DNA from: Polaribacter pectinis
Lineage (GTDB): Bacteria > Bacteroidota > Bacteroidia > Flavobacteriales > Flavobacteriaceae
DNA length: 64,000 bases
Direction: 5' to 3'
Assembly: GCF_014352875.1 (NCBI RefSeq)
Contig: NZ_CP060695.1
Coordinates: 3,407,154-3,471,153, forward strand
Part shown: positions 16,522 through 25,655 of the stretch, piece by piece
Position numbering within the stretch: the stretch's first letter is position 1
How the letters are laid out: every line of letters begins with the position of its first letter
The notes under the pieces: model-generated
Told to the model about the DNA's origin: nothing
The model's input: only the letters and a program-made list of their open reading frames with translations
The model's database searches: none
Program-made: the position numbers and the translations under genes

Positions 16522-18897
16522 ATGAAATCTACACAATGTTACCACTGTGGCGATTCTTGTGATGACAATAGCATTAAATTTGATGAAAAAAACTTCTGTT
16601 GTAATGGTTGTAAGACTGTTTATGAGATTTTTTCGGAGAACGATTTAACTTGTTACTACAATTTTCAAGACAATCCAGGAGCAATTCCCGCTGAAATTCA
16701 GGGGAAATATGACTTCTTGGACAACAAAGAAATTGCGGAAAAGTTATTAGATTTTTCAGATGGTAATCTTCACATTACAACATTATATATTCCACACATA
16801 CATTGTAGTTCTTGTATTTGGGTTTTAGAGAATTTACATAAATTAAATGAGAAAATATCTTCTTCTCAAGTAGATTTTCCAAAAAAAACAGTTAGAATCA
16901 CTTATAATTCAGAAACAACTTCTCTTAAAGAAATTGTACTCTTATTAAGTTCAATTGGCTATGAACCATATATTAGTTTAGAAGATTACGAAGCTGGAAA
17001 AAAAGCAGTAGATAGAAGCTTAACTTATAAGTTAGGAATTGCAGGTTTTGCGTTTGGAAACGTAATGTTTCTCTCATTTCCAGAATATTTTCAGGTGGAT
17101 GGTTTTTGGATAGAAAAATATAAAAATATCTTTAGATGGTTAATGTTTTTCTTTTCTTTACCAGTAGTTTTTTATGCAGGGAAAGACTATTTTATTTCAG
17201 CTTATAAAGGTTTACGCTCTAAGATTTTAAATATTGATGTTCCTATTGCACTTGGAATATCTGTGTTATTTATAAGAAGTTCTGTAGAAATTATTTTCGA
17301 TTTAGGAACCGGTTTTTTTGACAGTTTAACAGGTTTGGTTTTCTTTTTATTATTAGGGAAATTTTTTCAGCAGAAAACGTATAATTTTTTGTCTTTCGAA
17401 CGAGATTATAAATCTTATTTTCCAATTGCAGTTACTAGAATTTCATCCAAAGGAAAAGAAGAAAATGTACAAATTTATGACATTGAAAAAGGAAACAGAT
17501 TATTAATTAGAAACCAAGAATTAATTCCTGTAGATGGAATTTTAATCAATGGAAATGCAGAAATAGATTACAGTTTTGTTACTGGTGAAGCAAATGCAGT
17601 CCATAAAAAATCTGGAGATAAACTATTTGCAGGAGGAAAACAATTATCTGGAGTGATAGAAATGGAAGTTTTGTCTTCTGTCTCGCAAAGTTATTTAACT
17701 CAATTGTGGAGTAACGATGTTTTTCAGAAAGACAACAAATCTCCTTTTAAAACTATTACAGATAACATCAGTAAAAACTTTACTATTGCTGTTTTGTTAA
17801 TTGCATTTCTTTCTACTGCTTATTGGTTGTTTTTTGATGCCAGTAAAGCTTTAAATGTTTTTACAGCTGTTTTAATTATTGCTTGTCCTTGTGCAATTGC
17901 TTTGGCTGCACCTTTCACTTTGGGAAATATGCTACGTATTTTTGGAAAACAGAAATTCTATTTAAAAAACGCCACTGTAATTGAGCAATTAGCAAAAATA
18001 GATACACTAATTTTCGATAAAACAGGAACCTTAACTACCAACAAAGAAAGTAAAATTAACTATGAGGGTATTGCCTTAAATCAGCAAGAAAAAAGCATTT
18101 TAAAAAGTGCTTTAAGGGCTTCAAATCATCCTTTAAGCAGAACTTTGTATACTACTTTTAATGAGGTTGAAAACCTTGCTATTACTGATTATAATGAAGT
18201 TGTAGGGAAAGGAATTGCTGCAAATTATCAAGAAAATATCATAAAATTAGGATCTGCATTTTTTGTAAATAATAATAACGAAAAAGTAACTTTAGACACT
18301 GCTGTTCACGTAAGTTTTAATGATGAGTACAAAGGGAAATTCATTTTTAAAAATGCGTATAGAAAAGGTGTGAAGGCATTGTTTTCATCTTTAGAGAAAA
18401 CTTATAATTTATCAGTTGTTTCAGGAGATAATGAAGGAGAAAAAACATATTTACAAGAAAATTTACCTGAAGGAACGAATTTGTTATTCAATCAAAAACC
18501 CGAAGATAAATTAGAGGTTGTTGCGAAACTTCAAAAAGAAAATAAAAAAGTGGCCATGATTGGCGATGGTTTAAATGATGCTGGTGCTTTGGCACAAAGT
18601 GATGTTGGTATAGCTTTATCAGAAAATATAAACGTTTTTTCTCCTGCTTGTGATGGAATTTTAGATGCAGAAAAATTTAATAAAATAGGAACTTATATAA
18701 ACGCATCTAAAAAGGCAATCAAAATTATAAAATATTGTTTTATTCTCTCTTTATGCTATAATGTAGTTGGATTGTATTTTGCAGTTACAGGACAATTAAT
18801 GCCAGTTATTGCAGCGATTTTAATGCCATTAAGTTCTATAAGTATTGTCGTTTTTACAACGATTTCAACAAATATACTAGGTAATAAAATAAAATAA
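16522..18897 (+). CDS. ccoI: Copper-translocating P-type ATPase CcoI/FixI (cbb3 oxidase maturation)
   Basis: A 791-residue P1B-type ATPase. It has an N-terminal cysteine-rich region (CYHCGDSC and CCNGC within residues 6-30), an HMA domain with HCSSCIW near residue 95, membrane helices, the CPC ion-binding motif in IACPCAIALAAP, phosphorylation site DKTGTLT, the SNHPLS nucleotide-binding His-Pro, and hinge GDGLNDAGAL. The cysteine-rich N-terminal extension plus HMA is the CcoI/FixI layout. This exporter supplies copper for CuB of the cbb3 oxidase rather than for resistance. It is the first gene of a maturation operon driven from the FNR-like site, and the cupin gene follows after 5 nt. Confidence 0.93.
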   Translation: MKSTQCYHCGDSCDDNSIKFDEKNFCCNGCKTVYEIFSENDLTCYYNFQDNPGAIPAEIQGKYDFLDNKEIAEKLLDFSDGNLHITTLYIPHIHCSSCIWVLENLHKLNEKISSSQVDFPKKTVRITYNSETTSLKEIVLLLSSIGYEPYISLEDYEAGKKAVDRSLTYKLGIAGFAFGNVMFLSFPEYFQVDGFWIEKYKNIFRWLMFFFSLPVVFYAGKDYFISAYKGLRSKILNIDVPIALGISVLFIRSSVEIIFDLGTGFFDSLTGLVFFLLLGKFFQQKTYNFLSFERDYKSYFPIAVTRISSKGKEENVQIYDIEKGNRLLIRNQELIPVDGILINGNAEIDYSFVTGEANAVHKKSGDKLFAGGKQLSGVIEMEVLSSVSQSYLTQLWSNDVFQKDNKSPFKTITDNISKNFTIAVLLIAFLSTAYWLFFDASKALNVFTAVLIIACPCAIALAAPFTLGNMLRIFGKQKFYLKNATVIEQLAKIDTLIFDKTGTLTTNKESKINYEGIALNQQEKSILKSALRASNHPLSRTLYTTFNEVENLAITDYNEVVGKGIAANYQENIIKLGSAFFVNNNNEKVTLDTAVHVSFNDEYKGKFIFKNAYRKGVKALFSSLEKTYNLSVVSGDNEGEKTYLQENLPEGTNLLFNQKPEDKLEVVAKLQKENKKVAMIGDGLNDAGALAQSDVGIALSENINVFSPACDGILDAEKFNKIGTYINASKKAIKIIKYCFILSLCYNVVGLYFAVTGQLMPVIAAILMPLSSISIVVFTTISTNILGNKIK

Positions 18898-18902
18898 AGT
18901 TT

Positions 18903-19238
18903 ATGAATATAGCCTCTTTTTTAGAAGATATAAAGTACAGTGAAGATAAGCCAGCATTGTCTCTTTTGTTAGATACAGATTTCTCTAAAGAAATAAGAAT
19001 TGTTTTTAAGAAAGGGCAAACGATGGAAGATCACCAAGCACCATTTGCAATAATTGTACATATTGTTGAAGGAATTATCGATTTTGGAGTAGATGGAGAG
19101 GTAAGAAGATTAACTTCTGGGCATATTCTCTCTTTAAAACCACATGAGATTCATAATTTAACAGCAGTTGAAAACAGTATTGTGCGTTTGTCTTTATCGA
19201 AAACCGACAGTGTAAAACGCGTTAAAGAAGTATTATAG
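18903..19238 (+). CDS. Small cupin-domain protein
   Basis: A 111-residue single cupin barrel. The first motif is partly kept (EDHQAPFAIIVHIVEGIIDFGVDG) and the second reads SGHILSLKPHEIHNL, leaving a few possible metal-ligand histidines. No signal peptide. Its role is unknown; small cupins of this type recur beside ccoI and hemN in Flavobacteriaceae, so a part in oxygen-limited respiration or haem metabolism is plausible. It lies between ccoI (5 nt) and hemN (2 nt) and must be co-transcribed with them. Confidence 0.8.
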   Translation: MNIASFLEDIKYSEDKPALSLLLDTDFSKEIRIVFKKGQTMEDHQAPFAIIVHIVEGIIDFGVDGEVRRLTSGHILSLKPHEIHNLTAVENSIVRLSLSKTDSVKRVKEVL

Positions 19239-19240
19239 TT

Positions 19241-20605
19241 ATGAAAAAATCACTAATTCAGAAATACAATATTCCAGGACCAAGATATACCAGTTATCCA
19301 ACAGTTCCTTATTGGAATAAAGAAGGAATAGACAAACAAGATTGGATTGCTTCTTTTCAAAAATCGTTTATAGAGAGCAATTATTCAGAAGGAATTAGCA
19401 TTTATATTCATTTGCCTTTTTGCGAGAGTTTGTGTACGTTTTGTGCCTGTCATAAACACATTACAAAACGTCATGAAGTGGAAGAAGAATATATAGAAAC
19501 TGTTTTAAAAGAATGGAAATTATATGTTGCTTTAGTAGATGAAAAACCAATTATTAAAGAGTTACATTTAGGAGGAGGAACACCTACTTTTTTCTCCAAA
19601 GAAAACTTAAAATATTTAATGGATGGTATTTTTTCAATTGCTGAAAAACATCCAGATCACGAGTTTAGTTTTGAAGGTCATCCAAATAATACAACCAAAG
19701 AACAATTACAAACATTGTTCGATTGTGGGTTTACTAGAGTTAGTTTTGGAGTGCAAGATTATAATGAAAAAGTACAAAAATCGATTCATAGAATTCAGCC
19801 TTTTGAAGCTGTAGAACAAGTAACAAAATGGTCAAGAGAAATTGGCTACGATTCTGTGAGTCACGATTTAATTTTTGGCTTGCCATTTCAAACGAAGGAA
19901 GCTGTAATTCATACCATTAATAAAACGAAAGAATTACAACCAGATAGAATTTCATTTTACAGTTATGCTCATGTTCCTTGGGTAAAAGGAGTAGGTCAAA
20001 GAGGTTTTAATGAAGACGATTTACCAAAGAATGACGAAAAAAGAGAGTTATACGAAATCGGAAAAGAATTGTTCGCAGAATTAGGCTACGAAGAAATAGG
20101 AATGGATCATTTTGCGTTAAAGACAGATAGTTTGTATGAAGCAACTATCAACAAAACAATCCATAGAAATTTTATGGGGTATACAGCTAACAAAACTTTA
20201 TTAATGGTCGGTTTGGGTATGTCTGCAATTTCTGATTCTTGGTACGCATTTGCGCAGAATGTAAAGACAGTTAAGGAATATCAAAAATTAGTAAATGAAG
20301 GTGAAATTCCAATTTTTAGAGGACATTTATTATCCGAAGAAGATAGAATTATGAGAAAACATATTTTAAATATGATGTGTAATTTCACTACTTCTTGGGA
20401 AGCAGACCATATGAAAATAAAGAATGTAGAAAAACATTTAAAGTTGTTAGAAGAAATGGAGAAAGATGGTTTGGTTGAGGTTTATGAGAATTCGCTTTCA
20501 ATTCCAGAAAAAGCAAGACCTTATGTTCGTAACATTTGTATGGCTTTCGATCTTCATTTATTAGAAAACAAACCAAAAACACAATTATTTTCGATGACTA
20601 TTTAG
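19241..20605 (+). CDS. hemN: Oxygen-independent coproporphyrinogen III dehydrogenase
   Basis: A 454-residue radical SAM enzyme that converts coproporphyrinogen III to protoporphyrinogen IX without oxygen. The cluster motif CESLCTFCAC (CxxxCxxC plus the next Cys) lies near residues 62-71 after IYIHLPF. The N-terminal GPRYTSYPTVPYW is diagnostic of true HemN rather than HemW. Length fits bacterial HemN. Its presence in an FNR-box operon makes sense, because haem for the cbb3 oxidase must be made when oxygen is scarce. It is the last gene before the second FNR-like promoter. Confidence 0.95.
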   Translation: MKKSLIQKYNIPGPRYTSYPTVPYWNKEGIDKQDWIASFQKSFIESNYSEGISIYIHLPFCESLCTFCACHKHITKRHEVEEEYIETVLKEWKLYVALVDEKPIIKELHLGGGTPTFFSKENLKYLMDGIFSIAEKHPDHEFSFEGHPNNTTKEQLQTLFDCGFTRVSFGVQDYNEKVQKSIHRIQPFEAVEQVTKWSREIGYDSVSHDLIFGLPFQTKEAVIHTINKTKELQPDRISFYSYAHVPWVKGVGQRGFNEDDLPKNDEKRELYEIGKELFAELGYEEIGMDHFALKTDSLYEATINKTIHRNFMGYTANKTLLMVGLGMSAISDSWYAFAQNVKTVKEYQKLVNEGEIPIFRGHLLSEEDRIMRKHILNMMCNFTTSWEADHMKIKNVEKHLKLLEEMEKDGLVEVYENSLSIPEKARPYVRNICMAFDLHLLENKPKTQLFSMTI

Positions 20606-20631
20606 ATTTTTTTAACAAAAAATTAGGAAAT

Positions 20632-20645
20632 ATGATAATTGTCAT
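20632..20645 (+). promoter_or_regulatory. FNR-like operator and promoter of the cbb3 structural operon
   Basis: ATGAT-AATT-GTCAT, centred at 20638.5. An exact -7 box TATTTTTG sits at 20668-20675, so the centre-to-G distance is again 36.5 nt. ccoS starts 24 nt after the box. This is the cleanest of the three promoters of this type. Confidence 0.8.
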
Positions 20646-20698
20646 ATTTTGAATAACAAATCAATATTATTTTTGATGTATTAATTATCAGGCAAGAT

Positions 20699-20875
20699 AT
20701 GAGCGTAATATACCTACTACTTTCACTAAGTATTTTAGTGGCAATTGTATTCTTTATCGCATTTATTTATTCAGTAAAACAAGGGCAGTATGATGATTCA
20801 TATACGCCATCTGTTCGTATGCTATTTGATGATGAACTTGTAAAAGAAAAACCAAAAAAATTAACTAAAGATTAA
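20699..20875 (+). CDS. ccoS: cbb3-type oxidase assembly protein CcoS
   Basis: A 58-residue protein with one N-terminal membrane helix (IYLLLSLSILVAIVFFIAFIY region, residues ~4-24), then KQGQYDD and a hydrophilic tail with TPSVRMLFDD. This is the FixS/CcoS pattern, in which the helix is followed by a Gln-Tyr-Asp-Asp-like segment. CcoS is needed to load haem and copper into the cbb3 oxidase. It is the first gene after the FNR-like promoter and lies 10 nt ahead of ccoNO. Read directly from the sequence because it is very short. Confidence 0.9.
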   Translation: MSVIYLLLSLSILVAIVFFIAFIYSVKQGQYDDSYTPSVRMLFDDELVKEKPKKLTKD

Positions 20876-20885
20876 ATATTAAATT

Positions 20886-23081
20886 ATGGAAATGCAACAA
20901 TTTTATTACGATAATAAAATCGTAAAAAAATTCATCTACGCAACCCTATTATGGGGAATTGTGGGGTTCTCTGTGGGGTTATTATTGGCAACAATGTTTT
21001 TATTCCCGAATTTAACAGACGGGATTTCGTGGTTAAGTTTTGGGCGTTTAAGACCACTACATACCAATGCAGTTATTTTTGCCTTTGTAGGTAATGCAAT
21101 TTATGCGGGTGTTTATTATTCGCTTCAAAGATTGCTAAAAGCTAGAATGGCAAGTAACTTTTTAAGTAATTTTAACTTTTGGGGTTGGCAAGCAATTATT
21201 GTTGCAGCCGCAATAACACTGCCATTAGGATATACATCTTCTAAAGAATATGCAGAATTAGAATGGCCAATTGATATTGCCATTGCTTTAGTTTGGGTTG
21301 CCTTTGGAGCTAATATGATTTGGACAATTCTTCAAAGAAGACAACGTCATTTGTATGTTGCAATTTGGTTCTATTTAGGAACATTTGTAACTGTTGCAGT
21401 TTTACATATATTTAATAGTTTAGCATTACCAGTTGGTTTCTTAAAATCATATTCTGTTTACGCAGGAGTTCAAGATGCACTGGTACAATGGTGGTATGGA
21501 CATAATGCCGTAGCATTTTTCTTAACAACACCATTTTTAGGGTTAATGTATTATTTTGTACCAAAAGCAGCAAACAGACCTGTATATTCTTACAGACTTT
21601 CTATTGTTCATTTTTGGTCTTTAATCTTTATTTACATCTGGGCTGGACCTCACCATTTATTATACACATCTTTACCAGAATGGGCACAAAATCTAGGAGT
21701 TGCCTTTTCTGTAATGCTTTTAGCACCTTCTTGGGGAGGAATGATAAATGGATTATTAACTTTACGTGGAGCTTGGGATAAAGTTAGAACAGATCCTGTT
21801 TTAAAGTTTATGGTTGTAGCCATTACCGGTTATGGTATGGCAACTTTTGAAGGCCCATTATTATCTTTAAAAAATGTAAATGCAATTGCGCATTTTAGTG
21901 ACTGGATTATTGCACACGTTCATGTTGGAGCATTGGCTTGGAACGGGTTTTTAGCTTTTGGTATGTTATATTGGATGATACCAAGATTATTTAAAACAAA
22001 ATTATATTCTATAGCATTAGCAAACGTCCATTTCTGGATAGGAACATTAGGAATCATTTTATATGCATTACCAATGTATGTTGCAGGTTTTGTTCAAGCT
22101 TCTATGTGGAAACAATTTAACCCAGACGGTTCTTTAACCTATGGAAATTTCTTGGAAACAGTAAATGAAATTATTCCAATGTATTGGATGCGTGCAATTG
22201 GGGGTAGTTTATACATCCTTGGTGCATTTGTAATGTTATACAATGTAATAAGAACTGTAAGATCAGGAAGTGCAGTTACAGATGAATTAGCAGAAGCTCC
22301 GGCTTTAACAAAAGTTTCTAAATATAGAACCAAAGGAGAAGGATGGCATACTTGGTTAGAAAGAAAACCTGTTAAATTAACAGTTTATGCAACCATTGCT
22401 ATTTTAATAGGGGGAGCAGTACAAATTATACCTACAATATTAGTGAAATCTAACATACCAACAATTAGTAGCGTAAAGCCTTATACACCTTTAGAGTTAG
22501 AAGGTAGAGATCTTTACATTAGAGAAGGTTGTGTGGGTTGTCACTCTCAAATGGTAAGACCATTTAGAAGTGAAGTAGAACGTTATGGAGAGTATTCTAA
22601 AGCAGGAGAATTTGTTTACGATCATCCTTTTTTATGGGGAAGTAAACGTACTGGACCAGATTTGCATAGAGTTGGTCAAAAATATAACGATAGTTGGCAC
22701 TTAAATCACATGTATGATCCGCAAAGTACGTCACCTGGTTCAATTATGCCGTCATACAAATGGTTAGTTTCAAGTGAATTGGATAAGTCTTCAACTGAAG
22801 ATAAGATGGAGGTTATGGTTTCTTTAGGTGTTCCATATACGGAGGAAGAAATTGCAAACGCACAACAACACATGTTAGAGCAAGGAACCAAAATTGAAGA
22901 AAACCTTTATGGAGACCCAGATTTTGCTAAAACTTATGATGCTGATAAAAAGTATGCAGAAGAAAATGGTGAAGCTTTTATAGAAATGAAGAACAGAGAA
23001 ATTGTAGCACTTATAGCATACATTCAACGTTTGGGAACAGATATTAAAGTAAAAGACGAACAGAAAACCGCTAAAAATTAG
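20886..23081 (+). CDS. ccoNO: Fused cbb3-type cytochrome c oxidase subunits I and II (CcoN-CcoO)
   Basis: A 731-residue fusion. Residues ~1-480 are CcoN: haem and CuB ligands are seen in RPLHTNAVIF, the WWYGHNAVAFFL segment, GPHHLLYTSLP and IIAHVHVGALAWNG. After a further helix (~500-520) comes CcoO, a membrane-anchored cytochrome c with CVGCHSQM (C549, C552, H553) and an axial Met in SIMPSYKWL. It reduces O2 at very low concentration with high affinity. The fusion is the normal flavobacterial form but differs from the split genes of Proteobacteria. ccoQ follows after 5 nt. Confidence 0.96.
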   Translation: MEMQQFYYDNKIVKKFIYATLLWGIVGFSVGLLLATMFLFPNLTDGISWLSFGRLRPLHTNAVIFAFVGNAIYAGVYYSLQRLLKARMASNFLSNFNFWGWQAIIVAAAITLPLGYTSSKEYAELEWPIDIAIALVWVAFGANMIWTILQRRQRHLYVAIWFYLGTFVTVAVLHIFNSLALPVGFLKSYSVYAGVQDALVQWWYGHNAVAFFLTTPFLGLMYYFVPKAANRPVYSYRLSIVHFWSLIFIYIWAGPHHLLYTSLPEWAQNLGVAFSVMLLAPSWGGMINGLLTLRGAWDKVRTDPVLKFMVVAITGYGMATFEGPLLSLKNVNAIAHFSDWIIAHVHVGALAWNGFLAFGMLYWMIPRLFKTKLYSIALANVHFWIGTLGIILYALPMYVAGFVQASMWKQFNPDGSLTYGNFLETVNEIIPMYWMRAIGGSLYILGAFVMLYNVIRTVRSGSAVTDELAEAPALTKVSKYRTKGEGWHTWLERKPVKLTVYATIAILIGGAVQIIPTILVKSNIPTISSVKPYTPLELEGRDLYIREGCVGCHSQMVRPFRSEVERYGEYSKAGEFVYDHPFLWGSKRTGPDLHRVGQKYNDSWHLNHMYDPQSTSPGSIMPSYKWLVSSELDKSSTEDKMEVMVSLGVPYTEEEIANAQQHMLEQGTKIEENLYGDPDFAKTYDADKKYAEENGEAFIEMKNREIVALIAYIQRLGTDIKVKDEQKTAKN

Positions 23082-23086
23082 AAACC

Positions 23087-23254
23087 ATGTTTAAGTTTAT
23101 AAAAGGGCATTTAGAAAGTATTACAGGAATAGAAATTTATCCAATGATATCACTACTTATATTTTTTACTTTTTTTGTAATTCTATTTTGGTGGGTTTTT
23201 ACAGCAAAAAAAGAATATATAAATAAGGTAAGTAGTTTACCATTAGATCACTAA
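23087..23254 (+). CDS. ccoQ: cbb3-type oxidase subunit CcoQ
   Basis: A 55-residue single-helix protein (hydrophobic core about residues 18-40, containing FFVILFWWVFTAKKEYI), the usual CcoQ form. CcoQ stabilises the assembled oxidase. It sits between ccoNO (5-nt gap) and ccoP (11-nt gap), the expected order. Called by direct reading because it is short; the identity rests mainly on position and shape. Confidence 0.85.
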   Translation: MFKFIKGHLESITGIEIYPMISLLIFFTFFVILFWWVFTAKKEYINKVSSLPLDH

Positions 23255-23265
23255 AAACAATAAAA

Positions 23266-24123
23266 ATGAAAAGATCTTTTCAATCCACAGTATATATAAT
23301 TTTTGTAATTGTTACGTTTATAGCACTTGCAAAATCGTTTATGGTGTACGAAAACCCATTTAATCTTTACGAGAACCCATTAGTTTGGCTGGCTTTAATA
23401 GGCTTTATTTTAGTTCTTGTTTTAAAGGAAGTTGTAAATACTTTAGCTGTTAAAAGAGCAACAGAGTTACAAAATGAAAAAGATGGTATTGTACCTGAAG
23501 CTTCAAATGTTTGGATTCAAAAACTATTAAAATCTTGGACAAAAGCCAAAGGAATAGAACAAGAAGAAGAAATAGTTTTAGACCACAATTACGATGGTAT
23601 AAAAGAGTTAGATAATTCGTTACCACCTTGGTGGGTTTATATGTTTTATGCTACTATAATTTTTGCAGTTGTTTATTTAGTAAGATTCGAAGTTTTAGAT
23701 GGAGATAATCAAATTGTTGAGTATGATAAAGCCGTAGCAGAAGCAAAGGCAGAATTAAATAAATATAGAGCAACCGCAACAGATTTAATTACATCTGATA
23801 ATGTTGTATTATTAACAGATGCAAAAGATTTAGGTAGAGGTAAAGCAATATTTAATTTAAACTGTGCATCTTGTCATTTAGGTGATGGAGGTGGTTCTAT
23901 TGGACCTAATTTAACAGATGAATATTGGATTTTAGGTGGTGGAATTAAGAACGTATTTAATACTATCCACAATGGAGGTAGAGATGGAAAAGGAATGATA
24001 GCTTGGGATAAAACCTTAAAATCTGCAGATATTGCAAAAGTAGCTAGTTATGTAATCTCTTTACAAGGCACAACACCAGCAGTGGCAAAAGCTCCTCAAG
24101 GAGAAAAATGGAGTGCTGAATAA
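23266..24123 (+). CDS. ccoP: cbb3-type oxidase cytochrome c subunit CcoP (single haem)
   Basis: A 285-residue subunit with two N-terminal helices (about residues 5-25 and 35-55), a third helix around 122-142 after a PPWWVYMF segment, and a C-terminal cytochrome c domain with one CASCH near residue 205 and an axial Met in GMIAWDK. Proteobacterial CcoP has two haem c groups; only one CxxCH is present here, which is common in Bacteroidota. It passes electrons from soluble cytochrome c or complex III to CcoO. Part of the ccoSNOQPGH operon. Confidence 0.93.
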   Translation: MKRSFQSTVYIIFVIVTFIALAKSFMVYENPFNLYENPLVWLALIGFILVLVLKEVVNTLAVKRATELQNEKDGIVPEASNVWIQKLLKSWTKAKGIEQEEEIVLDHNYDGIKELDNSLPPWWVYMFYATIIFAVVYLVRFEVLDGDNQIVEYDKAVAEAKAELNKYRATATDLITSDNVVLLTDAKDLGRGKAIFNLNCASCHLGDGGGSIGPNLTDEYWILGGGIKNVFNTIHNGGRDGKGMIAWDKTLKSADIAKVASYVISLQGTTPAVAKAPQGEKWSAE

Positions 24124-24154
24124 TATAAACATAAGTTAAATTTCAGTTTAATTG

Positions 24155-25579
24155 ATGATGGAAACACCCAAAGACGAACAATTTAGGGATAGTATTGGTA
24201 CTATAGATAAAGAAGGAAAACGTTCTTGGGTTTTTCCAAAAAAACCAAGTGGACCCTTTTATAAATACAGAAGTTATGTAAGTTATTTCTTATTAGCTTT
24301 TTTACTTTCTGCACCATTTATAAAAATTAACGGAAATCAGTTTTTACTTTTTAATGTATTAGAACGTAAGTTTAATATTTTTGGATTCCCTTTCTGGCCG
24401 CAAGACTTTCATTTGTTAGTAATTTCAATGATTGTTGGTGTCGTTTTTGTAATCTTATTTACCGTAATTTTTGGTCGAATTTTCTGTGGTTGGATTTGTC
24501 CACAAACCATTTTTTTGGAAATGGTTTTCAGAAAAATAGAATATTGGATAGATGGAGATAGGGGAAAACAAATCCGTTTAGACAAGCAACCTTGGAATGC
24601 CGAAAAAATTAGAAAAAGACTTTTAAAATGGTTTATTTTCTTTGTTATATCTTTCATTATTGCTAATGTATTTTTGGCGTATTTAATTGGCGGAGATACT
24701 TTAATTAGCTACATCACTGGCAATCCTTTAGATAATATTAATACACTTATTTCATTAACAATTTTTACGTGTGTTTTCTATTTTATATTCGCTTGGTTTA
24801 GAGAGCAGGTTTGTATTATTGCTTGCCCTTATGGACGCTTACAAGGTGTTTTATTAGACAATAAAACCATTAATGTTGCTTATGATCATAAACGTGGAGA
24901 AAGGGAAACTGGGAGAGCAAAGTTCAAGAAAAATGAAGATAGAGAAGCTCTTGGAAAAGGAGATTGTATAGATTGTAAACAATGTGTTGTTGTGTGTCCA
25001 ACTGGTATAGATATTAGAAATGGTACACAATTAGAATGTGTAAATTGTACAGCTTGTATAGATGAATGCGACCATATAATGGAAAGTATTAATTTACCAA
25101 AGGGATTAATTAGGTACGCAAGCGAAGACAATATTGTAAAGAAAAAACCTTTTGAATTTTCTGCAAGAATAAAAGGATATTCTGCTGTTTTATTAATTTT
25201 AATTGGTGTTTTAGTAGGAATGTTATTTTTAAGAAATGATGTTGAAGCAAGGATTTTAAGATTGCCAGGACAATTATATGAGCACAAAGAAAACAACATA
25301 ATTAGCAACGTTTATACCTATAAAGTTATTAATAAAACAACTAAAAATATAGAAGATGTTAGCTATAAATTATTGTCTCACAAAGGAACAATAAAGTTAG
25401 TATCAAATCATAATTTTCAAATTCCTAAACAAGGTTTAGCAGAAGGAACTCTATTTATAGAACTAAATGCATCAGCATTAAAAAGTGATAAAGACAAAAT
25501 TGAAATTGGTGTTTTTAGTGGAGATAAATTAATTGAAACAACCATAACCAATTTTTTAGGACCTAGAAGTTATAAGTAA
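24155..25579 (+). CDS. ccoG: cbb3 oxidase accessory polyferredoxin CcoG (RdxA/FixG)
   Basis: About 474 residues. Several membrane helices hold CGWICPQTIFLEMVFR and the CIIACPYGRLQG motif. Then follows a two-cluster ferredoxin domain (CIDCKQCVVVCPTGID and CVNCTACIDECD, residues ~270-310), a further helix (~340-360) and a C-terminal immunoglobulin-like periplasmic domain. CcoG is a membrane cupric reductase that supplies Cu(I) for cbb3 assembly. Two adjacent ATGs (24155, 24158) follow a TTG; the first ATG is used here and the difference is trivial. It belongs to the cco operon. Confidence 0.94.
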   Translation: MMETPKDEQFRDSIGTIDKEGKRSWVFPKKPSGPFYKYRSYVSYFLLAFLLSAPFIKINGNQFLLFNVLERKFNIFGFPFWPQDFHLLVISMIVGVVFVILFTVIFGRIFCGWICPQTIFLEMVFRKIEYWIDGDRGKQIRLDKQPWNAEKIRKRLLKWFIFFVISFIIANVFLAYLIGGDTLISYITGNPLDNINTLISLTIFTCVFYFIFAWFREQVCIIACPYGRLQGVLLDNKTINVAYDHKRGERETGRAKFKKNEDREALGKGDCIDCKQCVVVCPTGIDIRNGTQLECVNCTACIDECDHIMESINLPKGLIRYASEDNIVKKKPFEFSARIKGYSAVLLILIGVLVGMLFLRNDVEARILRLPGQLYEHKENNIISNVYTYKVINKTTKNIEDVSYKLLSHKGTIKLVSNHNFQIPKQGLAEGTLFIELNASALKSDKDKIEIGVFSGDKLIETTITNFLGPRSYK

Positions 25580-25655
25580 AGTTTAATACTATTTAACAGT
25601 TGGCAAAAATAAAAACTTTTTGACACTGCTTTTTGATAGATAAAAAAAAGATGAA

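Noticed and set aside
24886..25308. Minus-strand open frame of 140 codons inside ccoG
   Set aside because: Antisense of a well-supported gene with ferredoxin motifs; no independent start signal.
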